The notes under the pieces were generated by a model, which was not told where the DNA came from, ran no database searches, and was given only the letters and a program-made list of their open reading frames with translations. Positions 1 to 8,756 of a DNA stretch of 64,000 nucleotides are shown here, piece by piece (within the stretch, counting starts at the first letter, position 1; each line of letters opens with the position of its first letter). The translations under genes were made by a program, and so were the position numbers. This DNA is from CALXOJ01 sp034120015 (lineage in GTDB: Bacteria; Spirochaetota; Spirochaetia; JAFGXN01), in contig JAXEIF010000025.1 of assembly GCA_034120015.1 (NCBI GenBank), positions 1 through 64,000 of the forward strand, read 5' to 3'.

Positions 1-1945
1 GCTGTTTGGTCTCACCCTCACCGCAATCGGCCGCCAGCAGCATGCCTTCGCTCAGCACACCGCGGAGTTTGGCCGGTTTGAGATTAACGGCAACAATCAC
101 TTTCTTTCCTTTCAACTCTTCTTTCGTACAGTAAGCCGCCAAACCCGATACAATCTGCCGTTTTCCGAGAGGGCCCAAATCAATTTGTTCGATATAAAGC
201 TTATCCGCATCGGGGTGATTTTCAACCGACTCGATTCGGCCGACCGCCAGCCTGACCGTCGAAGCAAACTGCTGTGCCGGTGATTCTTCGACTGCCGTTG
301 CGGCCGCCTGTCCCCCGGCATAGCGGGTCCGCAATTCGGCTATACGGTCATCTTCCAGCGGCACAAACAAAATTTCCGCCGGGTTGACGGTTCGAATATC
401 GGTTTTTTGAAGATTTTTCCATTCCAGCTTCGGGACACAGATCATAGCGGCAATTTTTTCCGCGGTTGCCGGCAGAACCGGAGCCGCCACAACGGCCGCA
501 TCGTAAATCAGATTAATCAGAGTACGAAGCAGAGAAGCCGCTTTTTCGGGATTCTCTTTTCTCATTCTCCACGGTTCGCCGTCCTGAAACGCTTTGTTTC
601 CCAAAGATGTCAATTCAAAAACAGCCCGGAAAGCATCGCGTAAATCGGCCCTGTCGTAAGCAGCGGTAATTTCATCGAGAATTTTTTTCTCCGCTACGCG
701 AATCGTTTCGTCGAAAGGCGCTTCGGGAACCTTTCCGTCGTAAAACCGGTTGATAAAACTGACCGTCCGGTTCACCAAATTACCGAAATTACCGATCAGC
801 TGGGAATTCACCTTTTCCTGAAAATCACTCCACAAAAACTGAACATCCGATTTTTCGGGTCTGTTGTAGAAAATATAAAAACGCCACACATCCGCCGGGA
901 TTCCGGTTTCTTTTGCCTGATCCCCGAAAACACCGGTACCTTTACTTTTGGAAAACTTTCCGTTTTCGTAATTCAGATACTCGGTCGACGACATATGATA
1001 AAGCGTTGTCCAGTTCTCACCCGTCGCCAACTGACAGGCCGGAAAAATAACGGTATGAAACGGAATATTATCTTTTCCGATAAACTGATACAGTTCGACA
1101 TCGTCGGGGCGGTACCACCACTCTTTCCAGTCGTCGAATTTCGATGCCGTAATCGAAACATATCCGATCGGAGCATCAAACCAGACGTAAAAAACTTTAT
1201 TTTCGTACCCCGGTTTCGGAACGGGAATTCCCCATTTCAAATCACGGGTAATACACCGTTCTTTCAGTCCGCCGCGAATCCAGCTCCTGGTCATTGCCAG
1301 CGCATTTTTTGCCCAAAAACCTTCTTCGCTGCGCTTTTCCATCCACGTTTCCAAAAGAGGCAGGACTTTCGGCAAATCCAAATAAAGATGTTTCGTATCG
1401 CGGACTACCGGTTCGGAACCGCAGCTTCCGCACTTCGGATTAATCAAATCGGTCGGATCCAGCAGTTTACCGCATTTTTCGCACTGATCGCCGCGGGCTT
1501 CTTCGTAACCGCAGTGAGGACAGGTACCGCCGACATAACGGTCGGCCAAAAACCGTTCGCATTTTTCACAATAAAGCTGTGTTGTCGTCCGCTCGACAAT
1601 GTAGCCGGCCTCGTCAACCTTTTTAAAAATATGCTGAACAATTTCGGTCTGTTTCGGCGTCGAAGTCCGACCGAAGTTATCGAATTGAATTTCAAACCAG
1701 TCGTAAATCTGTTTATGAATTTTGTGATATTTATCGCACAATTCCCGCGGAGACACGCCTTCCGCCATCGCTTTTGTTTCGGTAGCCGTTCCGTATTCGT
1801 CGGTTCCGCAGATATAACGGGTTTCATATCCGTAACTGCGGCAAAAACGGGCAAACACATCGCCCGAAAGACACTGAATCAGATTTCCCAAATGAGGAAT
1901 ATTGTTCACATAAGGTAATGCGGAAGTCACTAATCGCTTTTTCAT
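1..1945 (-). CDS. metG: Methionyl-tRNA synthetase, 3' end outside window
   Basis: Charges tRNA-Met with methionine in the cytoplasm. The start at 1945 opens MKKRLVTSALPYVNNIPHLG, the class I HIGH-type signature in its PHLG form. A four-pair zinc knuckle region follows, with CPHC, CEKC and CGSC. The KMSKS loop reads KFSKSKGTG near residue 329. About 648 codons are visible. The last part is the C-terminal EMAP-type tRNA-binding domain (VRLAVGRIESVENHPDADKL), so this is the long dimeric form and only its end is missing. There is no Shine-Dalgarno sequence; a -10 box ends 6 nt before the ATG, so the mRNA may be leaderless. Identification is secure. Confidence 0.97.
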   Translation of the reverse strand, partial: MKKRLVTSALPYVNNIPHLGNLIQCLSGDVFARFCRSYGYETRYICGTDEYGTATETKAMAEGVSPRELCDKYHKIHKQIYDWFEIQFDNFGRTSTPKQTEIVQHIFKKVDEAGYIVERTTTQLYCEKCERFLADRYVGGTCPHCGYEEARGDQCEKCGKLLDPTDLINPKCGSCGSEPVVRDTKHLYLDLPKVLPLLETWMEKRSEEGFWAKNALAMTRSWIRGGLKERCITRDLKWGIPVPKPGYENKVFYVWFDAPIGYVSITASKFDDWKEWWYRPDDVELYQFIGKDNIPFHTVIFPACQLATGENWTTLYHMSSTEYLNYENGKFSKSKGTGVFGDQAKETGIPADVWRFYIFYNRPEKSDVQFLWSDFQEKVNSQLIGNFGNLVNRTVSFINRFYDGKVPEAPFDETIRVAEKKILDEITAAYDRADLRDAFRAVFELTSLGNKAFQDGEPWRMRKENPEKAASLLRTLINLIYDAAVVAAPVLPATAEKIAAMICVPKLEWKNLQKTDIRTVNPAEILFVPLEDDRIAELRTRYAGGQAAATAVEESPAQQFASTVRLAVGRIESVENHPDADKLYIEQIDLGPLGKRQIVSGLAAYCTKEELKGKKVIVAVNLKPAKLRGVLSEGMLLAADCGEGETKQ

Positions 1946-1951
1946 GTCCCC

Positions 1952-1980
1952 ATGATACTGTTTTTAACGGCGAAAAGCAA
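1952..1980 (-). promoter_or_regulatory. Promoter of metG, leaderless type
   Basis: Read on the minus strand: -35 TTGCTT (1975-1980), 17-nt spacer, -10 TATCAT (1952-1957), then 6 nt to the ATG at 1945. The expected transcription start falls on or next to the start codon. Confidence 0.55.
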
Positions 1981-1989
1981 GCGTTTGCT

Positions 1990-3000
1990 TCAAATTCTCA
2001 AAAATCGTTCCTCGGGATGACGCTCCAGATAATCGAAAATAATTTTGACCATTGCATCGGCATCCCGACCGCAGTTACGGGTCTCCGAAAAAAGACGATT
2101 GCCGAACCGGAAATTGCGGCAAAAATAAAAAAGGAAACGGGACAGCCGCGACGAAAGGAATTCCGGCGGCTGATAAAGGCAAAACAGCTCCCGGAAACGA
2201 AGCAGCACCGCATACAGATCAACCGTCTCGGGCAACGACGGCGGCACTCCGGTTCCCGACAGCTGCTTAAACAGCCAGGGACGGGCAACGGCACCGCGGC
2301 CGATCATATACCCGTCGGCGCCGAAACCGCCCCGGCCGCCCTCTCCGGCACGGAAAAAAAAACTTTCCGTATCCGTTATATTTCCGTTTCCGACAACCGG
2401 CACCGAAACAGTCTCCTTTAACCGCGTTATCCAGCGCCAGTCTCCGGTGCGGTTACGGTTATCCTTCTTCGTCTGCGGATTCAGCGTAATAAAATCGACA
2501 CCACCCTCTTCGAGTGCCGCAGCAAACTCCCGAAAAGAGCCTTCATCATCCGTCCACCCGATCCGCATTTTCACCGACAGCGAGCGGCCTTTGACAATCG
2601 GTCGCAGAGCGGCGATCAAATCGCCTGCCCGACGGGGATCACGCATCCAACAGATTCCCCATCCTTTCTGAATAATCGTATAGGCGCTGCATCCCATATT
2701 GATGTCAATACCGGCACCGGGCAGAGTCATCAAATGTTCTGCGGCAGCACACAATGTGTCCGTATCGTTGCCGGCCAGCTGAAAGACTGTTCGTTCCGCC
2801 AGCGGACCGGCTTCGGCATAAAACACTTCATAAGGAGTGTGCGCCGTCAAAGCTCCGGCAGATATCATTTCTGTAAAATAATAATCACAACCGCCGAAAT
2901 CTTCTATTAAGAGTCTCAGAGGCAGGTGGGTCAATTCCGCCAGCGGAGCCAGAAAAAACGGCTTGCGGCCGGAAGTCAAATCGGATACAACAGGAATCAT
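1990..3000 (-). CDS. tRNA-dihydrouridine synthase family protein
   Basis: A flavin-dependent Dus enzyme that reduces uridine to dihydrouridine in tRNA; 336 residues, a TIM barrel of usual length. The N-terminus reads FFLAPLAELTHLPLRLL, matching the APM-type opening of the family. The expected catalytic cysteine is Cys104 in INMGCSAYTIIQKGWGICWM. The usual GCP followed by Lys is GCS here, so the active-site loop is atypical. Later blocks SVKMRIGW and PVVGNGNITD (substrate and FMN phosphate contacts) and MIGRGAVARPW are present. It has its own promoter whose -35 overlaps the stop codon of the downstream lipoprotein gene. Which uridine it modifies cannot be told. Confidence 0.9.
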   Translation of the reverse strand: MIPVVSDLTSGRKPFFLAPLAELTHLPLRLLIEDFGGCDYYFTEMISAGALTAHTPYEVFYAEAGPLAERTVFQLAGNDTDTLCAAAEHLMTLPGAGIDINMGCSAYTIIQKGWGICWMRDPRRAGDLIAALRPIVKGRSLSVKMRIGWTDDEGSFREFAAALEEGGVDFITLNPQTKKDNRNRTGDWRWITRLKETVSVPVVGNGNITDTESFFFRAGEGGRGGFGADGYMIGRGAVARPWLFKQLSGTGVPPSLPETVDLYAVLLRFRELFCLYQPPEFLSSRLSRFLFYFCRNFRFGNRLFSETRNCGRDADAMVKIIFDYLERHPEERFLRI

Positions 3001-3016
3001 CGTCTCTCCTGTTTTT

Positions 3017-3046
3017 ATTGTACCCGATTTGATTCTGATCCGTCAA
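3017..3046 (-). promoter_or_regulatory. Promoter of the dus gene
   Basis: Minus strand: -35 TTGACG (3041-3046), 18-nt spacer, -10 TACAAT (3017-3022), then a short leader with AGGAG (3006-3010) 5 nt before the ATG at 3000. The -35 box covers the stop codon (3043-3045) of the lipoprotein gene downstream. Confidence 0.65.
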
Positions 3047-5430
3047 TATCCGAGATAACCGATCGAACCGATACTGTCATAAGAAACCGGTTCGAAACCG
3101 CTGCGGTCGTCCCGAACCGCCGCATAAGTTGTTTCACCGCGGTAACCGATTCCGACCGGATACGAAAAATCGAATCCGTAATCGGCAGCAAACCCGGCCG
3201 TGCACGACAGTCCCAGCGGATTCGGAAATTCGCGTCCGGGCAGAAGACCTTCCGCACGATCGGCAGCCTCCGCTCCCTGATTTACTCCCCAGACATACAG
3301 TTTTCCCGGATAGAGACCTGTCACCGTCAAATAACCGACGCCCTTACGGCTGCGGTCTATAGCCTTCAGTTCCGAATCCGATAACGGCATCGGATAATCA
3401 CCGGAAAACGAAAAATTGAGAGTCTCGCTCTTTTTTTTATAATAGATGTGAATCAGTGTTCCCGATACGGAAAAGGCTCCGTTTCGATCCGGATAATTCG
3501 AGAAACCGTACAAATCATACCCGTATGTCCACGATAATGCCGTATAACGACGGTAGAACGAAAGATTTCCGACTTTACACTGAACATTGTGTTTACGTGA
3601 ACCGACGGGAATCATCCTCTGTCCGGCAGCCACCGTTGTCATGACATACCGCACCCAATCGGACGTCTCCAATTCAACGGCTCCGACAGCCGGTGCGGAA
3701 TAACCGCCCGAAACCGAACCGAGTTCGCGATTACCGTCCGAAAAAACAACGACAGGTTCGTATCGAAAATCGACCGGTCCGGGCGTTGTCAGTGAAAAGT
3801 CGTAAAAACAGCTTTCCGAAGTTTCGAATCCGACTCCGGCAAATCGGATATGTAAATCTTCTCCGATCTGGACGGGATAAGAATGAAAATGATAAATATC
3901 GATCCCCGGGATTTCGTTCCAGGAAAGCCTCACTTTATCCGTGTATGAGCGACAGGAAGCCTTCAACGGCGGTAATTCGGAAGGAAAAACAGCGGCACAG
4001 ACGAAAGAGGAAGCCGTTCGATTATTCTGCGTTTCCGTATTTTCATCCGCGTAGGGATTGATTTTGTAGTAAAACGCTCCGAACCGGTCAAAAGACGAAT
4101 CACTCCACGAAATAAATTCCGTAAATGAATCCGTTACGACATCGCCCACAGCCGGACTCCATTCGCTTCGGTCAACCCCTTCCTGCATGAGAAGTTTGTC
4201 TGTCCGATAGATACGGTATCCCCGAATTCTCCTGTCGGACGGTTTTTTCCATTTTAAAACGACGGGACTGTCAATGACACCGGCCTCATTCTTTTTCCCG
4301 TGAGCAACCGCAACGAAAGAAGGTACGGGTAAAGAAGAAGACTCACGGCTGAAAAAAAGAACCGACTGCTCGTCCGATAATCCGGAGGAAAGAATTTCTT
4401 TTTCTCCGTCCTCAAACAGAACGGCGACAGAAATATTCAGCCAACGAGAGTCTCTTCCGTCCAAAATCGATCGGATTTCGTTTTCTTTCAGAACAAGATA
4501 GTCCGAAAAACCGTATCGTAAATCAAAAACACGGGACAACGGTTCCCCTGCATCGGAATCCCGAAACAGAATCCGGAAAGCGTGCACCTTTTGACGAAAT
4601 TCGGAGGGTACAAAAACCCGTACCGCCGCCTTTTCCGCCGAAACATCCCAGGCCTCCGTTTGCGGCTTCGGAAACACAAACCCTTCCACCGATTCACTTT
4701 CGCGGCCGTAACGGCCCAATCCGTCAATCGGAACAATACGGTAACCGTAGATAATCCCCGGCTGAGCCGTTTTATCGTAATAACAGACAACCCGACTGAC
4801 GGGAGAATCCGTATGTCTATCCGATGAAAACGAAGTCATTTCGATGATCTCTGCCGCTTCCGTCAGCAGCCGGGATCCTTTTCCCGGTTCGCGGCGCAAA
4901 ACGGCGTATGCGTCCGCACCATCAGCCGGTTCGAATATTATGCGTACAGCCGATAACGGATCAGCCCCGCCTTCCCGATGCGGAAAGCCGCCGGCCGATG
5001 CCGACAAAACCCGCACCGTTTCCCGATACTCGGGAGTAAATACCGTTACCGTTGCCTCGGATGATCGAAACCCCTCTGTCCCGGCATCATTGACCGAAGC
5101 CACTGCGTAGCGCCAGATTCCCGAATGTGTCGTAACCGAAATTTCCGTATCGGTAAAAACAGTACCCGTGACCGGCACTGTCGTAACGGGATGCCATTCC
5201 CCGTCACTGCCTGCCGCACGGTAAATCCGGTAGCCGTAAGCCTCTTTCCGCTCTTTCCATGTCAGCCGCGGTGAAGGACCGTCAAGCGTCGCCGTAAAAT
5301 CCTCCGGCGGTAAAAGCGTATTACGGGTCACTGCCGCATACAGATGCTCCCGTTCGGGACTCTCATTCCACACCGCGGTCGGCGCGCACGAAACTGCCGC
5401 AACGGCCGCCAAAATCAGAAAAACCAACAT
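3043..5430 (-). CDS. Large FN3-type lipoprotein (paralogue of the 8753-11248 gene)
   Basis: 795 residues. I place the start at 5430 rather than the in-frame ATG at 5460 because AGGAGG lies 6 nt upstream. This gives a clean lipoprotein signal, MLVFLILAAVAAVSC, with lipidated Cys15. The body has several fibronectin-III-like beta modules, each with the pattern P..F.A/...L.W....A.GYRIYR (for example residues 45-120 and around 400-470). The C-terminal third matches the 8753-11248 protein: YVMTTVAAGQ versus LVMQTMMEGQ, TLIHIYY versus ILFHLYF, and TGLYPGKLYVW versus SGVYPGELQIW. It lies 10 nt behind the small lipoprotein gene 5441-5884 and the two form a cassette. Function unknown; probably a surface or periplasmic adhesion or scaffold protein. 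Confidence 0.85.
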   Translation of the reverse strand: MLVFLILAAVAAVSCAPTAVWNESPEREHLYAAVTRNTLLPPEDFTATLDGPSPRLTWKERKEAYGYRIYRAAGSDGEWHPVTTVPVTGTVFTDTEISVTTHSGIWRYAVASVNDAGTEGFRSSEATVTVFTPEYRETVRVLSASAGGFPHREGGADPLSAVRIIFEPADGADAYAVLRREPGKGSRLLTEAAEIIEMTSFSSDRHTDSPVSRVVCYYDKTAQPGIIYGYRIVPIDGLGRYGRESESVEGFVFPKPQTEAWDVSAEKAAVRVFVPSEFRQKVHAFRILFRDSDAGEPLSRVFDLRYGFSDYLVLKENEIRSILDGRDSRWLNISVAVLFEDGEKEILSSGLSDEQSVLFFSRESSSLPVPSFVAVAHGKKNEAGVIDSPVVLKWKKPSDRRIRGYRIYRTDKLLMQEGVDRSEWSPAVGDVVTDSFTEFISWSDSSFDRFGAFYYKINPYADENTETQNNRTASSFVCAAVFPSELPPLKASCRSYTDKVRLSWNEIPGIDIYHFHSYPVQIGEDLHIRFAGVGFETSESCFYDFSLTTPGPVDFRYEPVVVFSDGNRELGSVSGGYSAPAVGAVELETSDWVRYVMTTVAAGQRMIPVGSRKHNVQCKVGNLSFYRRYTALSWTYGYDLYGFSNYPDRNGAFSVSGTLIHIYYKKKSETLNFSFSGDYPMPLSDSELKAIDRSRKGVGYLTVTGLYPGKLYVWGVNQGAEAADRAEGLLPGREFPNPLGLSCTAGFAADYGFDFSYPVGIGYRGETTYAAVRDDRSGFEPVSYDSIGSIGYLGY

Positions 5431-5440
5431 CGGCAGCCTC

Positions 5441-5884
5441 CTATAATCCGTTGACAGCATCGACGCGGCTGTAACGTTCGACAGTCACTTCGGGTTTTTC
5501 GAAATCGGCCAGAATTAGCCGGTCACCGTCAAAACGCAGTTCGAAACGCTGCTCGGCACTTCGTTTTCCTTCGGGAGCCAGAAACAGGGCGTAGGCAGAA
5601 CCTCCGCCCTCCCGCGACGGGGCATAGACAATCCGCCACCACCCTTCCGTTATCGAATCCTTCACCGGTTCGCCGTCACATAAATAACCGATCCGGTAAA
5701 CACCGCCGTAATCCTCCGCATTTTCGGGAACTCCGTCAAACGGCGCAAACCGGACTGCTTTACGGTCATAAAGAGAACTATCCGTATTTCTATTGACCCA
5801 ATACCCTTCCAGTCGCTCTGCCCGAACCGCTTCGCAGCCTGTCAGCAGCAACATACCGACAATCAAAATCATTCCTCTTTTCAT
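5441..5884 (-). CDS. Small lipoprotein (paralogue of the 11261-11719 gene)
   Basis: 147 residues, starting MKRGMILIVGMLLLTGC with lipidated Cys17. AGGAGG lies 6 nt before the ATG. It shares a pattern with the 152-residue protein at 11261-11719: G-W-NRNT near the N-terminus, a KAVRFAPF/KVLRIEKA block, GVYRIGYLCDGEPVKDSITEGWW versus a similar Y-NGE-V-DS-EG-W block, and a FELRFDGDRLILAD-like strand near the end. It looks like a single lipocalin-like or beta-sandwich domain, but I do not recognise a named family. It is followed 10 nt later by its large partner. A rho-independent terminator ends just before its ribosome binding site, so expression may depend on read-through. Confidence 0.8.
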   Translation of the reverse strand: MKRGMILIVGMLLLTGCEAVRAERLEGYWVNRNTDSSLYDRKAVRFAPFDGVPENAEDYGGVYRIGYLCDGEPVKDSITEGWWRIVYAPSREGGGSAYALFLAPEGKRSAEQRFELRFDGDRLILADFEKPEVTVERYSRVDAVNGL

Positions 5885-5897
5885 AAAGAACCTCCTG

Positions 5898-5926
5898 AAA
5901 AAAAAGCATCCCCGATTGAGGATGCT
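5898..5926 (-). terminator. Rho-independent terminator immediately before the 5884 gene's RBS
   Basis: Stem AGCATCC (5905-5911) with GGATGCT (5920-5926), 8-nt loop, followed on the minus strand by seven T. The T tract runs straight into the CAGGAGG ribosome binding site of the next gene. It ends the 8756-5967 transcript and could act as an attenuator for the next cassette. Confidence 0.8.
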
Positions 5927-5966
5927 CCTGTTTCATTAATGATCAAAAGGTTCTTTTTTGCACAAA

Positions 5967-8756
5967 TTAATCGTAAAAACCGTAATACATTGTCCAATCT
6001 TCTGAACGTGTATTAATCCAGTTATTCAGCGGATATTTAAAGTTAATGGTTGTCAGCTCATAACTGTTGTTTGAATTTTCGTCATTAAGCACCCGCTGTT
6101 CGTAAGATTTCGGCGGAAAATAACGGCAGATGATCGAATCGGCCTTTTCCAGCCCCTCGTACTTCTGCTTCCGACCGTCGGCCTGTGTGACCTCCATCCA
6201 TCCGCCGCGCGGTTTATCGCAATACATTCCGTTTTGAAGTGTCACGACAACACGGGCTTTCCCGTCATACAACGGTGTTTTGACGGTTATCTCCATATCG
6301 AAATCGACATTGGATCCGAACTGAATGGCAATTTTAAACGGTTCGATGTGAATATCCCAATCGGGACCCCAGTCGGAATAATGTGTCATCCAGCACTGCC
6401 CCGAACCGCCGAGACCGTCCACCTTCGCCGTATAACCGACCTGTCCGCCGTATTCGCCCGCTTTGGTTTGCGGCGACGGCAGCAGTTCGATAATGGTTGC
6501 CAGTGTTCCGTGATACGGCGGATAAAGCAGGTGCCACAGCCGGTTCATCGCCACTTCCCGCATCCACAGCAGCAGATGGGCAAAATCATCGTTGGTCAAA
6601 GCCGGATAACCGTACGTCGTATCCAACGATTCTGATTCGGGCCAGCTTCCGCTTCCGGGATTTTTCCATTTGGCAACGATTTTATATTCACAGCCGACCG
6701 CTTTTTTCATATCAAACGGCATCTTGCGATTGATATACTTCCATGCCTCACGATCCCACGTCCAGTAGGTCCACGTTTCTCCCTTTTTAATCGGTGCTTC
6801 CATCGGTTTGATGACATCGGCTTCCGGGTTGATATCGGGTGCGAGATTGTCTTCAAACGTGAACTCACCGTTATTAATCGAAACAGTTCCGAAATCGGCA
6901 ATTGTCTTTTCTTTCACCTCAATCGGTTTGGACACCGGTTGGGTATCTTTACCGAATGTGTAGAGACGCACGATTTTGATATCGACATGCTGACCGTAAT
7001 CGGTCATACCGTCCCATTTCCCGGTAATTTTAATTTTGTTGGGAAAGTTTTTATCTCCCTGACTGACTGTCAGTACCGGGATTTCGGGACCGGCCAATCC
7101 GGCTTCCAAAGAAACAGAATTACTGCGTCCGAGCAGCTCCGTATCGCCGTCGACAAAAATCTTCGAAACATCACCGCCTTCGATTAAACTCTTTTTGACA
7201 GCACAGATTCTGAATTTATATGTTCCGGACTGATTGTAATTGGGAATATTAACAACCACTTTACGGATATCCGTCGGCAGCCCGTCGTCCAGAGTAAACG
7301 TCCCGTCGGCAACGGGAGAAACATCACCGCTGTTTTTCACCCAATTCCAGGTTGCTCCGTCATCCTCGGTATACTGTACATAAAATGCGTCCCCAAGCGG
7401 TGTTGTCTTAAAATCGAAAATCAGATCAATCTGCTGCGGATAAACCCGCTTGGATGCAGAAATGCGTCCTTCCTCGAGGAAAAACCCGTAACCGTTATGA
7501 TTGTCGGCATTAAACTCCGACAGTTTTCCGTCAACATTCGACGCATTCCGTGCCGAAATCTTATAATAATAGGTATCGGCTCTCCGGTTAGCGGGAACAT
7601 CGGATAAATCGTCGATATAATATGTGGCATTTGCTTCCGTCACATCAATCGGCTCGAACGGAGCATCGGGCGAAGAAGCTCTGTAAATCCGGAACCTCAT
7701 TCCCGACATTTCTTCCCATTCAATCCGGATCCCCGATCCGTAATCTCCCTTCGAAACATTGAGAATAACGGGTGCATCGGGGGCTCCGACAGCCAGCAGA
7801 GCTCCGAGAATCGTCACCGTATCGGGTCCGATTTTCGCATAAACCGCCATTCCGCTTTCTTCGTAAAACGGAATGACTCTGTAACGGAATTCATTCTTTG
7901 CCAAAACTCCGACAGAAGACACATCGGACGAATAATCGGTATATGAAGTTTGGGAAGTTCTTTCTTTAACGGTACTCCACTCCAATACGTCCGAACCTTC
8001 CGTGACAGGTGCTCTGTCGATTCTGTAATAGTCGGCACCGGGCACCGGATACCAGCTGATAGCTATCTGATTCAGATTTTCCCGATACTGTGCGGATATC
8101 CGCCAGACATTACGGAAAAGAGTTCCGGTTGCAAAATAAGAGAGCCGGCTTCCCTGCAGAGTCGTCTGTTTTTCACTGACTTTAACCGTATACACGGCAC
8201 GAACCGCATAGAGATACTCTTCGCTTTCAAGCAGAACCGCCGTCTGTCCGGGATCATCTCCCGTCGAATCCTCAGACGAGATTCCCGTATCGGCCGATTC
8301 ACTGCCTTCTTCCGTACCCGGATCGGTCGGCCCGCCGTTCTCTCCCGTTCCCGGTGTTTCGGAAGCAGCATAGGCATTATCGGTCCATCGGCACTCTTTC
8401 AAATCCGAAGCAATCCGCACCCACGCCGAAGCATCTTCCTTTCCGCTTTTCCGGTAAACGGAATACGTCACGGAATCGATCCCGGCCGGTTTTGACACCG
8501 GACGCCAGGTAATTTCCACTTTATCGGGATACCGGTTTTGTGAAGCGGTCACTTCTCCCGGAAACGGCAGCGACGGCTTAACCGGAAGCCCGTTGTCGTC
8601 TTTCACTGTCACAAAATAATCGGCGGCGGCATCGGGATTTTCGGGTTCTTTTGCCGTCTGCGACCCGACAAACTTATTGTAATCGTCGATAAAAGTATTT
8701 TTACATCCGACGACAGATAAAACCAGGAACAGGAATAAAAGGATCTTTCGTTTCAT
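5967..8756 (-). CDS. Large FN3-type lipoprotein with unique C-terminal domain
   Basis: 929 residues with a lipoprotein signal MKRKILLFLFLVLSVVGC (Cys18). FN3-like modules occur at about residues 65-215 (interrupted by an acidic Ser/Thr/Glu/Gly-rich insert around 135-170), 215-315, 325-420 and 430-545. Each shows the ITW/ISW...YRIDRA or YRIYRA pattern. The last ~300 residues are rich in Trp, Tyr and Gly and do not resemble the C-termini of the two neighbouring large lipoproteins, nor a family I know. Its ATG overlaps the stop of the upstream gene (ATGA, 8753-8756), so translation is coupled. Exported and probably cell-surface; role unknown. Confidence 0.83.
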   Translation of the reverse strand: MKRKILLFLFLVLSVVGCKNTFIDDYNKFVGSQTAKEPENPDAAADYFVTVKDDNGLPVKPSLPFPGEVTASQNRYPDKVEITWRPVSKPAGIDSVTYSVYRKSGKEDASAWVRIASDLKECRWTDNAYAASETPGTGENGGPTDPGTEEGSESADTGISSEDSTGDDPGQTAVLLESEEYLYAVRAVYTVKVSEKQTTLQGSRLSYFATGTLFRNVWRISAQYRENLNQIAISWYPVPGADYYRIDRAPVTEGSDVLEWSTVKERTSQTSYTDYSSDVSSVGVLAKNEFRYRVIPFYEESGMAVYAKIGPDTVTILGALLAVGAPDAPVILNVSKGDYGSGIRIEWEEMSGMRFRIYRASSPDAPFEPIDVTEANATYYIDDLSDVPANRRADTYYYKISARNASNVDGKLSEFNADNHNGYGFFLEEGRISASKRVYPQQIDLIFDFKTTPLGDAFYVQYTEDDGATWNWVKNSGDVSPVADGTFTLDDGLPTDIRKVVVNIPNYNQSGTYKFRICAVKKSLIEGGDVSKIFVDGDTELLGRSNSVSLEAGLAGPEIPVLTVSQGDKNFPNKIKITGKWDGMTDYGQHVDIKIVRLYTFGKDTQPVSKPIEVKEKTIADFGTVSINNGEFTFEDNLAPDINPEADVIKPMEAPIKKGETWTYWTWDREAWKYINRKMPFDMKKAVGCEYKIVAKWKNPGSGSWPESESLDTTYGYPALTNDDFAHLLLWMREVAMNRLWHLLYPPYHGTLATIIELLPSPQTKAGEYGGQVGYTAKVDGLGGSGQCWMTHYSDWGPDWDIHIEPFKIAIQFGSNVDFDMEITVKTPLYDGKARVVVTLQNGMYCDKPRGGWMEVTQADGRKQKYEGLEKADSIICRYFPPKSYEQRVLNDENSNNSYELTTINFKYPLNNWINTRSEDWTMYYGFYD

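Noticed and set aside
995..1918. 307-codon open frame antisense to metG
   Set aside because: Shadow of metG with no start signal.
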